Made by a program: the position numbers and the translations under genes. The notes under the pieces are model-generated. The model made no database searches, was not told the origin of the DNA, and was given only the letters and a program-made list of their open reading frames with translations. This document shows positions 1-7,908 of a stretch of DNA of 47,590 nt, piece by piece. The stretch's first letter is position 1. The number at the start of each line of letters is the position of its first letter. The DNA is taken from IMG/VR virus record IMGVR_UViG_3300049733_000189, positions 1-47,590 of that record. One strand, given 5' to 3'. This stretch comes from a virus.

Positions 1-392
1 CGGGTGAGCCGCCCGTCAAGCCCTCGCGTCGAATTGCCCAGAAACGCCGCGGGATTCAAACTGTTTACGCACACAACAAGCTCCGTGAAGAGCAGAGGCA
101 GCGTCAACGAGAGCAGTTCGAGCATGAGCGTGCCGACCAAAATCGCCAGTGGTGGCAACGCTACAACGCTTATCTGGCCAGCCCGGAATGGAAGGCCAAA
201 CGGGCAAAGGTTCTCGCCCGCGCGTCCGGCGGCTGCGAGGCATGTGCGAATGCGGCAGCAACCGAGGTTCACCACATCACGTATGCACACGTGTTCGACG
301 AGCCGCTGTTCGACCTGCGAGCGGTCTGCCGGCCGTGTCACGAGAGACTGACGAAACGCGATCGGGAGAACCGGGAAAGGCGTGGCTGGTGA
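1..392 (+). CDS. HNH endonuclease, 5' end outside window
   Basis: Reading from base 3, an open frame without a start codon runs to TGA at 390-392. The N-terminal part is charged and probably helical (REEQRQRQREQFEHER). It is followed by an HNH-type site: a CEAC pair, the core EVHHITY, then the downstream VCRPCHERL pair, which together would bind one zinc and one catalytic metal. Family members nick or cut double-stranded DNA, as homing or packaging-associated nucleases. The stop overlaps the GTG of the next gene (389), so it is coupled to the replication operon. The frame joins in register with the gene open at the right edge (47395-47590), so the full protein may be 195 residues if the molecule is circular. 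Substrate unknown. Confidence 0.8.
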   Translation, partial: GEPPVKPSRRIAQKRRGIQTVYAHNKLREEQRQRQREQFEHERADQNRQWWQRYNAYLASPEWKAKRAKVLARASGGCEACANAAATEVHHITYAHVFDEPLFDLRAVCRPCHERLTKRDRENRERRGW

Positions 393-1294
393 GCTTCTAC
401 AGTTCGATCGACCGCCGCATCAACGCGGACAAGTGGTTTCGTGACCTGTCCCACATGGGCCAGCTCCTGTGGTTCCGTCTGCTCACGGGCCCGCACGTGA
501 CCCCCGTCGCCGGGCTCTGGCCGGCCACCGAGGACGGCTTGGCGCGCGCGTTCAAGATGTCGATCGGGCTGTTCCGAAAGACGTACAGGGAGCTTGCTGG
601 GGCCCAGGACAAGCCGACCGGCAAGGTCCACGCCGATTGGGACGCCGGGGTCATCTGGTTCCCGAAAGCGATTCACGTGCCGGCTAACCAGCCAAAGAAC
701 GAGAACGTGCTGCGCGGATGGATGAAGCATCTCGAGCTGGTTCCCGAGTGTGGGCTTCGTGACCGCGGCGTCACCGAGATCGTGGAATGGGTCAATAGTT
801 CCGGGAAGCGTTTCCCCTACGGACTACCAGCAGGTTTCCCCAAACCATTGCTCAAACAGTTTGGCGAACAGTCCGGCGGACATTCTCCGCGCGCACAGCA
901 GGAGCAGGAACAGGATCAAGAACAGGAGCAGGAGAAGCGAACCGCTGCCGCTTCCGTGGGGTCACTGGATTTGGACCGGGAGATCATTCTGCCACTGGAC
1001 TTCCAACTGCACCCATCAGCCGTCGCGGATCTGGCTTCGTGGTCAGGCTTTTCCGAGGCGGTCGTTCTCGAAGCGGTGCAGGAATTCAAAGCGTATTGGA
1101 CCATCGGCGGCGGTGCCGGAAAGCGCCGAGCTCACTGGCAATCGAGGTGCAGGGACGACGTCAAACGCAAGAAAGAACAGGGAAAACTCGCCGCGATAGC
1201 CCAGAGGCTTGGCGAGTCCGGCGGTGCTCAAACAGACGAAACCGGCGGCTACGGCGACGCCGAGGATTGGCTCAATGAATCCGCTCGCGCTTGA
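389..1294 (+). CDS. Phage replication protein, DnaT/helicase-loader-like
   Basis: A 301-residue protein. The GTG at 389 was chosen because it overlaps the previous TGA and begins a well-formed domain (SFYSSIDRRINADKWFRDL) typical of phage replisome-organiser proteins; in-frame codons further upstream would run through the HNH gene. An N-terminal helical domain (about residues 1-150) is followed by a Gln/Glu-rich linker (about 169-183) and a C-terminal segment containing FKAYWTIGGGAGKRRAHWQ, like the DnaT/primosomal C-terminal fold that binds single-stranded DNA and loads DnaB. It lies directly upstream of primase and helicase genes, which fits a loader role. Exact function is inferred from context and weak motif similarity. 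Confidence 0.65.
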   Translation: MSFYSSIDRRINADKWFRDLSHMGQLLWFRLLTGPHVTPVAGLWPATEDGLARAFKMSIGLFRKTYRELAGAQDKPTGKVHADWDAGVIWFPKAIHVPANQPKNENVLRGWMKHLELVPECGLRDRGVTEIVEWVNSSGKRFPYGLPAGFPKPLLKQFGEQSGGHSPRAQQEQEQDQEQEQEKRTAAASVGSLDLDREIILPLDFQLHPSAVADLASWSGFSEAVVLEAVQEFKAYWTIGGGAGKRRAHWQSRCRDDVKRKKEQGKLAAIAQRLGESGGAQTDETGGYGDAEDWLNESARA

Positions 1295-2309
1295 AATCCG
1301 CCACTCGCTGACCAGCCCAAAGCAGCTTTGCGACGGGCTTGGGCTCAAGGTCGCCGAGAACCGCGGTGAGTACTGTTTCGTGCTCTGCCCGGTTCACAAC
1401 GAGCGCACAGCGTCGTGCTCAGTGCATAAGCGGAACCGGACGATCGCGGTCAGGTGCTGGGGTTGCGACTGGACCGGAGACGCCTTGAGCCTGATCGCCG
1501 CCGTGCGCGGACTGAACCTCGGCCGAGACTTTCGCGAGGTCATGCGCGAGGCCGCGACCATCGCCGGCCGGCTGGACCTACTTGAGCAGTTCGACGACGG
1601 CGCCAAGCGAACGGAAAAGGTCCAGGTAGTTCCGCGCCCGGAGCTGCCGCCCGAGCCCGAGAAGCCGTACCCGGACGCCGCGGAGGTTGCCGCACTGTGG
1701 GACGCTGCTGGACCAATCCGCCACGACCCGGTGACCAGCGCGGCGCTTTCGGCGCGCGGCTTCGATCCGGACATGGTCGACGCCTGGGGGCTCGCCAAGG
1801 CACTCGTGCTCAAGAACGGCCTGTGGTGCCAGCTGCCAGAATGGGCGCGCTGTGACGGCGCGTGGTGGCCGGCTCAGGGATACCGGATGATCGTCCCGGT
1901 CTACGACGCCGCCGGCACGATGCGCGCGGTCCGGGCGTGGCTTACGGATTCGACCAAGCCAAACAAGGCGAAGCGTCGCCCACCCAGCCGGCGCAAACAC
2001 AAGGGCCTGGCCATGGCGAACCCTAAGGCCGTGGCAATGCTCAAGGGCGAGCCGCGGTCGTCCCGCGTAGTGATCGTCGAGGGCGAACCGGACTACATCG
2101 CGCGCAGCCTGATCAATCCAGCGCTACCGGTGATCGGTGTGCTGAGCGGCAGTTGGCACGAAGGCTTTGCGGCGCGTGTCCCGTACGGCGCCGAGGTGCT
2201 CGTGCGGACCCACTTGGACGAGGCCGGCGACGGCTACGCGGCGGAGATCACCGAGACACTACGTTGCCGAGCCCGCGTGTACCGCCGGGCGATTGAATCT
2301 GAGCGCTAG
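1275..2309 (+). CDS. DNA primase with CHC2 zinc finger and Toprim domain
   Basis: A 344-residue protein that should make RNA primers for phage DNA replication. The N-terminal CHC2-type zinc site is visible as CPVH (about residues 38-41) with C61 and C64 (CWGC). The Toprim catalytic motif VIVEGEPD lies at about 266-273, with acidic partners in HLDEAGDGYA (about 313-322). It is shorter than bacterial DnaG (about 580) and lacks the DnaG C-terminal helicase-binding domain, as in many phage primases. ATG 1275 gives a start directly before the conserved part and overlaps the preceding gene by 20 bases. The DnaB-like helicase follows 11 bases downstream. Confidence 0.88.
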   Translation: MNPLALEIRHSLTSPKQLCDGLGLKVAENRGEYCFVLCPVHNERTASCSVHKRNRTIAVRCWGCDWTGDALSLIAAVRGLNLGRDFREVMREAATIAGRLDLLEQFDDGAKRTEKVQVVPRPELPPEPEKPYPDAAEVAALWDAAGPIRHDPVTSAALSARGFDPDMVDAWGLAKALVLKNGLWCQLPEWARCDGAWWPAQGYRMIVPVYDAAGTMRAVRAWLTDSTKPNKAKRRPPSRRKHKGLAMANPKAVAMLKGEPRSSRVVIVEGEPDYIARSLINPALPVIGVLSGSWHEGFAARVPYGAEVLVRTHLDEAGDGYAAEITETLRCRARVYRRAIESER

Positions 2310-2320
2310 GACGAAGCGGC

Positions 2321-3391
2321 ATGACGGCGGCAGAGAAAATCCCCGACGAGGCCGAGCTGCAGCAAGCGGGCAAGCTCGACGCGGACCCGGCGGCGGACGT
2401 CAAAAAGGTCTCCGTGGATGTGCCGCGCGTGCTCACGGTCCGCGACATCCTGAGCGGAAGCATGGCGCGGGCGTTCTCGACGGACCGCCCCGAAGTCTGC
2501 ACTACCGGGCACTATCGCCTGGACAAGATCACGGGCGGCATGCGCCCTGGCTTCGTCTGGGTGCTCGGCGCGGACACCAGCTGGGGCAAGAGCTCGTGGG
2601 TGGTGGCGCTTGCCGACGAGAACATCAAGGCCAAGCGAAAGGTGTTGATCGTCTCAAGCGAGGACACCGAGGAGATCTACGGTGATCGGCTCATGGCCCG
2701 CCGGGCAAAGGTCAGCGCAACGAACCTTCGTGACGGAAAGCTGCAAGCCGAAGAAAAGCAGCGCGTGATGGAAGTCGTGAACGCGGGCGAGTCAATTCCC
2801 GTCTACGTGGATGCGCGTCGTTGGCCGATTGAGAAGCTCGAGCAGCATATCTTGACCATCATTCGCGAGCAGAAGATCGATCTGGTTTGCTGGGACTACT
2901 TGCAAGAGTTCCCGTCGAACCGAAAGCACCAGGACGAGCGCGTCAAGTACCGCGAGATCGCAGCGCGCATGCGACACATCACGAAGTCAACGAAGGTCGC
3001 TGGGCTCATTTTAAGCCAACTCACGATCAGCGAGCCGGGCAAGCTTCCGAACCGCCACAACATCCGAGAGTGCCGAGACGTGGCGAACGCCGCCGAGGTC
3101 ATAGCGATCGGCTTCGAGCCCGAGAAGGACATCAAGGATCGCAACGGTACCGTGGTTGTTGCGGGCGGCACCAAGTCGATGTTCATCGACAAGGTGAAGA
3201 ACGGCCAGCGCGGATCGAAGGTGCCGCTCGAATGGGATTCAAATTCAGCGGCGTTCGTGGCCGTTCAGGATCCAGAGATCAAGCGTCTCGAGAATGTCAT
3301 TAGCAACGCAACCGGCGGTGACAACTTTGACGACGTCGGCGAGAGCTTTCCGGAGCCCGAGCCGCCTGAACACTGGACGGAGCGTTACTGA
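2321..3391 (+). CDS. DnaB-like replicative helicase (SF4)
   Basis: A 356-residue RecA-fold helicase expected to unwind the fork as a hexamer. The Walker A variant GADTSWGKS is at about residues 83-91, the Walker B region LVCWDYLQEF has Asp at about 192, and the SQL motif (LILSQLTI) is at about 230-237. The downstream PNRHNIRECRDVANAAE resembles the DnaB arginine-finger region. The N-terminal extension is only about 60 residues and lacks the full DnaB collar domain, so loading may depend on the upstream DnaT-like protein. The C-terminus is acidic and proline-rich. It lies between primase and resolvase genes in one operon. Confidence 0.87.
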   Translation: MTAAEKIPDEAELQQAGKLDADPAADVKKVSVDVPRVLTVRDILSGSMARAFSTDRPEVCTTGHYRLDKITGGMRPGFVWVLGADTSWGKSSWVVALADENIKAKRKVLIVSSEDTEEIYGDRLMARRAKVSATNLRDGKLQAEEKQRVMEVVNAGESIPVYVDARRWPIEKLEQHILTIIREQKIDLVCWDYLQEFPSNRKHQDERVKYREIAARMRHITKSTKVAGLILSQLTISEPGKLPNRHNIRECRDVANAAEVIAIGFEPEKDIKDRNGTVVVAGGTKSMFIDKVKNGQRGSKVPLEWDSNSAAFVAVQDPEIKRLENVISNATGGDNFDDVGESFPEPEPPEHWTERY

Positions 3392-3431
3392 TGACCGCAC
3401 CCCCGCCCGCTACGGGAACGGAGAGGACGAC

Positions 3432-3935
3432 GTGAGCACATTCGTGATCGGCATCGACCCCGGCATCGTGTGCACCGGCCTAGTCTATGCGTACTTCTCA
3501 ACGGCTGGTCGCCAAATCTACGGAGCCATGTCGCTCCGTGGTGCTTCGGCGCGAACGATAGCCGAGGAAGCCGTACACCGCTCTTGGAAAGAATCCGAGC
3601 CGTCACTCACGGTCATCAGTCTTGAAAACTTCGTCTGGCAAGGACCGCGAACCGCGAACAAGAACGGTTTGAGAGTGTCTCAGTTCGTGGGCGAGATTAA
3701 GGGCGCGCTCGAGAGTCTAGGCAGCTGGCGTGAGTTATTCATGGTGACGAAGTCCGAGTCGAACAGGGCGATCGGGATCCGCTCGGGTGCGGCGCCGAAG
3801 TCTCGGATCAAGCGTGCCGTCGAAGCGATGTTTCCAAACGCCAGTCTGAGTAACGAACACGAACGCGACGCGGTAGCCGTAGCCGTCGCTGGTTGGCAGC
3901 GGTGGTCGGTTGGCGGGTCTCGGAGGTCGGCATGA
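3432..3935 (+). CDS. RuvC-like Holliday junction resolvase
   Basis: A 167-residue RNase H-fold nuclease. The first catalytic Asp is in VIGIDPG (D9), followed by CTG; the Glu is in SLENFVWQ (E65); the last acidic site is in NEHERDAVAVA (H143/D146). This spacing is that of phage and bacterial RuvC, which cut four-way junctions during recombination or before packaging. GTG 3432 was chosen because the fold begins immediately after it; an in-frame upstream start at 3294 would lie inside the helicase gene. The stop overlaps the next gene's ATG by four bases (ATGA). Confidence 0.82.
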   Translation: MSTFVIGIDPGIVCTGLVYAYFSTAGRQIYGAMSLRGASARTIAEEAVHRSWKESEPSLTVISLENFVWQGPRTANKNGLRVSQFVGEIKGALESLGSWRELFMVTKSESNRAIGIRSGAAPKSRIKRAVEAMFPNASLSNEHERDAVAVAVAGWQRWSVGGSRRSA

Positions 3936-4312
3936 CCAGCAGAATCCGCACCGCCCCCGAACGCGCCGCAATCCGCGAGGCCCTCGCCCACGGCCCCCTG
4001 CCGATCCGCTCCCTGGCGTCGGCAATCAAGCGCACCCGGCAGGAAACCGAATCCCTGGTCCGCGACATGAGGCGCAAAGGCGAACTCGAGCGGCGCCGGG
4101 ACCGTGAGCTCGGGCTGTTCGTCTGGGGGCTGCCGGGGCGTGCTGGTGAGCCGGTGCCGGAGCATGCGAGGAAGCCCGTGGTCTCGGTGTTCGTGACGTT
4201 CGAGAGACCCATGCCGAAGCCATTCGTGCGGGAGCCGACGAAGCCGAGTGTTGGTGTTGTGCCGGGGTGGATGATCAAGCCGGAGAAGCCGCCGGCAAGG
4301 AGAGCAGGATGA
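3932..4312 (+). CDS. Small winged-helix-like DNA-binding protein
   Basis: A 126-residue basic protein. Residues about 8-60 (PERAAIREALAHGPLPIRSL, then a second helical stretch ending in RDMRRKGELERR) have the layout of a winged helix-turn-helix in which a lysine/arginine-rich recognition helix leads into a short wing (GLFVWGL). The C-terminal half is proline-rich and looks disordered. Start and stop overlap neighbours by ATGA, so it is coupled to the resolvase gene. It could be a local regulator or an accessory replication factor; no specific family is recognised. Confidence 0.6.
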   Translation: MTSRIRTAPERAAIREALAHGPLPIRSLASAIKRTRQETESLVRDMRRKGELERRRDRELGLFVWGLPGRAGEPVPEHARKPVVSVFVTFERPMPKPFVREPTKPSVGVVPGWMIKPEKPPARRAG

Positions 4313-4656
4313 CCGAAACGGAGCTGTTGGAATCGAGACTTGAGATCGCGTTGGCAGAAATCAAGCATTGCGAGGAGGCCGCCCAACTCTTCCCGTTCCG
4401 AGCCGGCGACCACGTGAAGCACGCGCCAACCGGCGAGACATGGGTGCTCGCATGCGACCAGAACGGCGAATATGTGAACCCTGCGGGCTGGCCCGAATCG
4501 GTGGCCATTGCGCGACACTGCCGGATCGTCAAAGCGGCAACCGACCAAGAGCGGCTCGAGATGCTCCGGGAAGCCGCGAATAGCTCCGGGCAGCGAGCAT
4601 CACTAGCGCGTCACCAGCTCGACGCGGAGTCACCGAAAGGACCCGACCATGACTGA
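4309..4656 (+). CDS. Hypothetical phage protein
   Basis: A 115-residue protein of unknown function. The N-terminus (about residues 1-25) is an acidic amphipathic helix. The middle (FRAGDHVKHAPTGETWVLA) looks like a small beta-barrel or SH3-like segment, and the C-terminal part is helical. It begins with an ATGA overlap on the preceding gene and overlaps the next gene by eight bases, placing it in the early/accessory operon. The coding assignment rests on tight packing and clean start context rather than on homology. Confidence 0.6.
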   Translation: MTETELLESRLEIALAEIKHCEEAAQLFPFRAGDHVKHAPTGETWVLACDQNGEYVNPAGWPESVAIARHCRIVKAATDQERLEMLREAANSSGQRASLARHQLDAESPKGPDHD

Positions 4657-5287
4657 AGCGAAACAGCCGAGTGTGTTGCCTCAAACCGTGCCGATCGGAA
4701 CACGGTTCAATCAGGGTTCGGGCGGCGTGTTTACCGGTGAGGGACTGTTGAACGGGATTCACCGCGCTGAGCTAGCAGCACTGGATGACGGCAATGGTAG
4801 GCATCAATACGTCCTCCGCTCCACCCTGCGCCCGGTGGGGGACGGGGCGAGCAAGGCGTACACGCAGGAAGGCGAGAGGGAAAAGCGGGAGCAACGCCCG
4901 CCCGCCCCCTTCTCCAACATGTCCGAGCGGTGCGCGTTTTGCACTGAGCCGTTGGGTAGCGTGTACTACAACGCGATCGGCACGCTGTATCACATCGACT
5001 GCCACGCCCAGCTCGAACGGCGGAAGGCGGCGGAGGAAGCGGAGCCGGAGCGACGGTGGTGCATCTGGGGTTGCGGCGTCGAGCTGTTCGGCAGGTTCTA
5101 CGAGCGGTGTGACGATCGGCACGCGGCGTATCGCGGTGTGTGCGGCGAGTGCGAGCTGAAGAAAAAGCTCGGGCGCGTGTCGAGCAAAACCGCGTACTCA
5201 CCAATGCCACCGCCCCCTCCCCCCGACCCCGAGCCGGTGCGGGTTTGGGACTGCGAGGACGCGGACTACGTGATTGGGGGTGCGTGA
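4649..5287 (+). CDS. Cysteine-rich zinc-finger-like protein
   Basis: A 212-residue protein of unknown role. After about 90 residues of polar, probably flexible sequence comes a treble-clef or LIM-like cysteine cluster: CAFC (C95, C98) with HIDCH (H115, C118), then CIWGC (C138, C142), C154 and CGEC (C165, C168). That would bind one or two zinc ions. The tail is strongly proline-rich (PMPPPPPPDPEP). The internal ATG at residue 91 (MSERCAFC) could be an alternative start for the zinc domain alone. It overlaps both neighbours (8 bases upstream, 1 base downstream). Confidence 0.6.
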   Translation: MTEAKQPSVLPQTVPIGTRFNQGSGGVFTGEGLLNGIHRAELAALDDGNGRHQYVLRSTLRPVGDGASKAYTQEGEREKREQRPPAPFSNMSERCAFCTEPLGSVYYNAIGTLYHIDCHAQLERRKAAEEAEPERRWCIWGCGVELFGRFYERCDDRHAAYRGVCGECELKKKLGRVSSKTAYSPMPPPPPPDPEPVRVWDCEDADYVIGGA

Positions 5288-5541
5288 TGCTCGCCACACT
5301 CCGAGACCACTTCAGCCCCTTTCCGTCCGACTTCTGCACGATCGTTTATGCAGCGGCCGAAGCCGGCGCGACGACACTCCGCTGCGTTCACTGCGAAGAC
5401 GGCGCGCTGACCCTAGCGGTTGATGATTGGCACGTGGCGGGCAGACTGCTCGACCTGCTGAGGCATCGACTGCCGGTGACGGTGTGCGCGTCGACGACCA
5501 CGGAGACCAATGCGAGGCGGGCAGAAATGGGGCTCAACTGA
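5287..5541 (+). CDS. Small hypothetical protein
   Basis: An 84-residue protein beginning at an ATG that overlaps the previous TGA by one base. It contains a CVHC pair (residues about 33-36) in the middle of an alpha/beta-looking sequence (LTLAVDDWHVAGRLLDLLRH). The first residues, MLATL, recur at the start of the next small gene. No known family recognised. Placement in the unbroken accessory operon supports coding. Confidence 0.5.
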   Translation: MLATLRDHFSPFPSDFCTIVYAAAEAGATTLRCVHCEDGALTLAVDDWHVAGRLLDLLRHRLPVTVCASTTTETNARRAEMGLN

Positions 5542-5642
5542 TGCTCGCTACACTTGAACAACTCGCCCGCCTGCTCGGCGTCCGTCCGTCCGACGCTGAA
5601 GAGGCGATGCGGAGTGAGAGGGCGGCGGACGATAGAGCATGA
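5541..5642 (+). CDS. Very small hypothetical protein (33 residues)
   Basis: A 33-residue reading frame whose ATG shares one base with the stop of the preceding gene and whose TGA overlaps the next ATG (ATGA at 5639). It fills exactly the gap between two genes, the only positive evidence for it. The sequence (LEQLARLLGVRPSDAEEAMR) is predicted helical and could be a helix-turn-helix remnant or a translational coupler. Function unknown. Confidence 0.45.
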   Translation: MLATLEQLARLLGVRPSDAEEAMRSERAADDRA

Positions 5643-6178
5643 GCAAGTTTTACCCAAATGAATCAGAGTGGAACCGACGCCGGCCGCGTCACGAAGTGGA
5701 CGTTGGTCTCGTTACGTTTCCGGGTTGGGAAATTGACGAGACATACGGCGAAGGTGAGCTGCTTTGGGCGGACGATCCGTTCGACGGATCGGGCTATGAC
5801 TGCACTCGCTTCGATCGAGTGACGACCGGGTCCGGCTCAATCGGCGGCAGTGTTGGCGGAGGATTCAGGCTCGCGCGACAACGAGCCAGAGCCGTATGGA
5901 ATGGTGGCAAGGGAGACCTGAAAGAATCCGAGTGGGAATCGATCAGGCGCGCTTTTAAGAACGAGTGTGTCTACTGTGGAATGTGGGGACGGCTTGTCCT
6001 GGAACATGTTGTTCCGATCTATCGCGGCGGCGACACCACGCTAGGCAACTGCGTTCCCGCGTGCTCGGTTTGCAACAACGCCAAGGGTCCGATGCCGCCC
6101 GAAGTGTTTCTGGCCATGTATCCGAAACGCGCCATCGAATTTACACGGCGCGTACTGGAGGCGAACGGCCTGACCTAA
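5639..6178 (+). CDS. HNH endonuclease
   Basis: A 179-residue protein with a canonical HNH site in its C-terminal half: CVYC (C110, C113), LEHVVPIYRGG (H123 as the general base), NCVPACSVCNNAKG (N138, C142, C145, N146). The N-terminal 100 residues are of unknown fold. Homologous domains occur in free-standing homing endonucleases and in packaging-associated phage nucleases. It ends the early operon: two hairpins follow before the next gene. This is one of four HNH-type genes in the window. Confidence 0.85.
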   Translation: MSKFYPNESEWNRRRPRHEVDVGLVTFPGWEIDETYGEGELLWADDPFDGSGYDCTRFDRVTTGSGSIGGSVGGGFRLARQRARAVWNGGKGDLKESEWESIRRAFKNECVYCGMWGRLVLEHVVPIYRGGDTTLGNCVPACSVCNNAKGPMPPEVFLAMYPKRAIEFTRRVLEANGLT

Positions 6179-6187
6179 AAGCGAAAA

Positions 6188-6230
6188 CCCCGCCGGCTTG
6201 CGCCAACGGGGCTCACGACTCGCCCGAGTC
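6188..6230. other. Two consecutive hairpins between operons
   Basis: The first hairpin pairs CCCCG (6188-6192) with CGGGG (6207-6211) and, inside it, GGC with GCC around a TTGC loop. The second pairs GACTC (6217-6221) with GAGTC (6226-6230). On the + strand no T tract follows; on the - strand the first hairpin is followed by TTTTCGCTTTT, so it has terminator form for leftward transcription. It may stop antisense transcription or separate messages. A strong AGAAGGAG ribosome-binding site for the next gene follows. Confidence 0.5.
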
Positions 6231-6246
6231 AGAAGGAGCCTAGCAG

Positions 6247-7050
6247 ATGCAAGCACTCGACAAAAGCCCTAGCGAGCTGGTCTCGCTGGCGCTCGTGTCC
6301 TCGGTGATCAACGCGAACGACGCCGCGGAACTTCGTTGGTATTTCCGAAGCGGCGGTCTCGGGGTATTCGCACAGAGTCCTACAGCGGCGCTCATGGCGC
6401 GGCTCGAGATGTTCGGCAAGACGGCCCGGCCGTGCGAGCGGTGCGGGGGCGACCCCGTGCGCTGGAACGGCGGTAGCGGGTTCGAGGCGAGCAGGCCGGC
6501 ATCGGCTCCGACCGAACGTCAGCAAGCCTACCTGCGGCTGCTCGAGATCGACATCCCGGACCTACTGCCGCCGGCCGGCGACCGCGTGTGCCGCGACTGC
6601 GAGGGGCGCGGCTGGACGCTGCCCCGGTTCCGGACGCACGCCACGGGCAAGCTCACGGCGCAGCCAATGGGCTCGAGCAAGAAAGGCGGGGGCGGTGGCG
6701 TCGAGGTCGACGCAACGGACCTGGCGCGGCTCGGGCGGATCTCGGGACGGCTCTCCGGCGTTCGGGGACAACAGGGCCCGCTGCCGGCGACCGCCGCGCT
6801 CGAAGCATACTACTCGCCGGACGGCGGATCGCTTGGAGCACTCTGGCACCTCGTGCCGGCGGGAAAGACCATGCTCCGGACGAACCCGCAGCGGCTACCG
6901 CCGGCCCAGTTCTTCCAAAACCTACGCGCCACCCAATCCGAGAAGCCGAACGAGAAGCGCGCGGCGCAGTTCCGAGCGGCCGAGGAGCAGGCACGCGAAC
7001 TCAACGACGCAAGCTGCCGGCTCTGGAACAAGCTCGGGGCGCGGTCATGA
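6247..7050 (+). CDS. Zinc-ribbon hypothetical protein
   Basis: A 267-residue protein with two CxxC half-sites, CERCGG (C63, C66) and CRDCEGRG (C115, C118), of the DnaJ-like CxxCxG type, probably binding one zinc. A polyglycine stretch near residue 147 separates this from a C-terminal helical domain. The start is supported by AGAAGGAG eight bases upstream, the best ribosome-binding site in the left arm, suggesting a separately initiated message. Function unknown; similar proteins lie just upstream of terminase genes in other phages. Confidence 0.65.
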   Translation: MQALDKSPSELVSLALVSSVINANDAAELRWYFRSGGLGVFAQSPTAALMARLEMFGKTARPCERCGGDPVRWNGGSGFEASRPASAPTERQQAYLRLLEIDIPDLLPPAGDRVCRDCEGRGWTLPRFRTHATGKLTAQPMGSSKKGGGGGVEVDATDLARLGRISGRLSGVRGQQGPLPATAALEAYYSPDGGSLGALWHLVPAGKTMLRTNPQRLPPAQFFQNLRATQSEKPNEKRAAQFRAAEEQARELNDASCRLWNKLGARS

Positions 7051-7496
7051 GCGAACGGCTTCTCACGCTCGACCAAGCCGCCCAGCAGCTCCACTGGGAG
7101 GGCCGAGGCCGATCCCGACGCCTGAAGCGCTTGCTTTTCGCCAGGGAGCGGCAGACGAAAAAGCGGATCATGACCCGGCTCGGAGGCGATAGGCGCGCGC
7201 GCTACCGCATCACGCTGTCAGCCCTCCGCCGCTACTGCCCCGAGCTCTTCAAGTCCAAAGTCCAGGAGCTGCAGGACAACCTGAAAGGGTTTTTGAAGAG
7301 CATCGACGACCGGATCGCGGACGGGGTCGCCGAGCATGTGACCACGGAGGTTGAACCGAGGCTCCAAGAGCTCTGGGAACGTGACGAGCAACTAGCGGGG
7401 AACATTCAGGAAGTGGCGAGGCGCGTCGAGCAGCTATCGGGCCACGTGAAGCGCCCATCAAAACGGCCGCCAATGACCGCTTTGGACCATGGGTAA
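7047..7496 (+). CDS. Helix-turn-helix protein with coiled-coil tail
   Basis: A 149-residue protein starting with an ATGA overlap on the preceding gene. The N-terminal part (LLTLDQAAQQLHW, then a basic segment RGRSRRLKRLL) resembles excisionase/MerR-type helix-turn-helix domains. Residues about 70-135 form a heptad-rich helical stretch (VQELQDNLKGFLKSIDDRI and later LQELWERDEQLAGNIQEV) compatible with dimerisation through a coiled coil. It could be a regulator of the downstream late genes, being the last clear gene before terminase; this is inference from position. Confidence 0.6.
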   Translation: MSERLLTLDQAAQQLHWEGRGRSRRLKRLLFARERQTKKRIMTRLGGDRRARYRITLSALRRYCPELFKSKVQELQDNLKGFLKSIDDRIADGVAEHVTTEVEPRLQELWERDEQLAGNIQEVARRVEQLSGHVKRPSKRPPMTALDHG

Positions 7497-7908
7497 GCCC
7501 CGGATCCTGAAAGCCCTCGCGCGCGGGATCCCAGAATCCCGGAGCAGAGAGCCAAGGGCTACGAGCCCCCAAGACGCCCCCATCGGCACCCGGCAAACGG
7601 GCGAGTCGAGGGGCGCCCCCGAACGCATGAACGCCCCTCATGACGTCACCGAGCAGGACGACGCCGACGACGCGATCGTCACGGTGCTCTGGTGCGACGA
7701 GGACGACGGCAGACACGTCCCGCGGTACGGCAAACCGCGTCAATCTTCCGCCGCATTCCGCGGCCAGTCAGTAAACCACAGGCGCGAAAGCGCTCCCGTA
7801 CGTCGGACGCGACGGTCTAAACACGGTTGCCGGGAGCGAGGTCGCTATGCCACGCAAGCCCGCAAGCCGTACGGTCACACACGCAGAGCACCCGGAGTGC
7901 CCGGCTGA
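7489..7908 (+). CDS. Doubtful reading frame before terminase
   Basis: A 139-codon frame from ATG 7489, overlapping the preceding gene by eight bases and running 62 bases into the small terminase gene. Composition is low in complexity and Arg/Ser/Pro-rich except for an acidic patch (TEQDDADDAIVTVLWCDEDD). No ribosome-binding site is evident, and an in-frame ATG at 7627 is equally plausible. Its last third covers the structured element at 7791-7838. The stretch 7497-7790 holds nothing else that I can identify. It may be a real short acidic protein or noncoding leader. Confidence 0.3.
   Translation: MGKPRILKALARGIPESRSREPRATSPQDAPIGTRQTGESRGAPERMNAPHDVTEQDDADDAIVTVLWCDEDDGRHVPRYGKPRQSSAAFRGQSVNHRRESAPVRRTRRSKHGCRERGRYATQARKPYGHTRRAPGVPG
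7791..7838 (+). ncRNA. Structured leader element, copy 1 (upstream of small terminase)
   Basis: An outer stem CGCTCCCG (7791-7798) pairs perfectly with CGGGAGCG (7831-7838). Inside are a 5-bp hairpin CGTCG/CGACG with loop GACG and a single-stranded segment containing TAAACACGGTTGC. The same architecture with different stem sequences occurs at 15104-15150. The outer stem ends nine bases before ATG 7847, immediately next to the AGG of the ribosome-binding site, so it could control translation initiation, act as a processing site or bind a protein. An alternative reading as a DNA site (packaging or promoter element) is not excluded. Confidence 0.6.

Noticed and set aside
3391-3435. A 14-codon frame from an ATG overlapping the helicase stop to a TGA overlapping the resolvase GTG
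   Set aside because: It fits neatly between the two genes as a possible leader, but is too short and Pro/Thr-rich with no other support; not listed as a gene.
3808-4548. Minus-strand 246-codon open frame opposite the small accessory genes
   Set aside because: Crosses three sense genes joined by ATGA overlaps; composition is that of a shadow.
7791-7838. Reading the two-copy element as a plain rho-independent terminator
   Set aside because: No T tract follows either copy, the loop is long and highly conserved, and both copies abut ribosome-binding sites.
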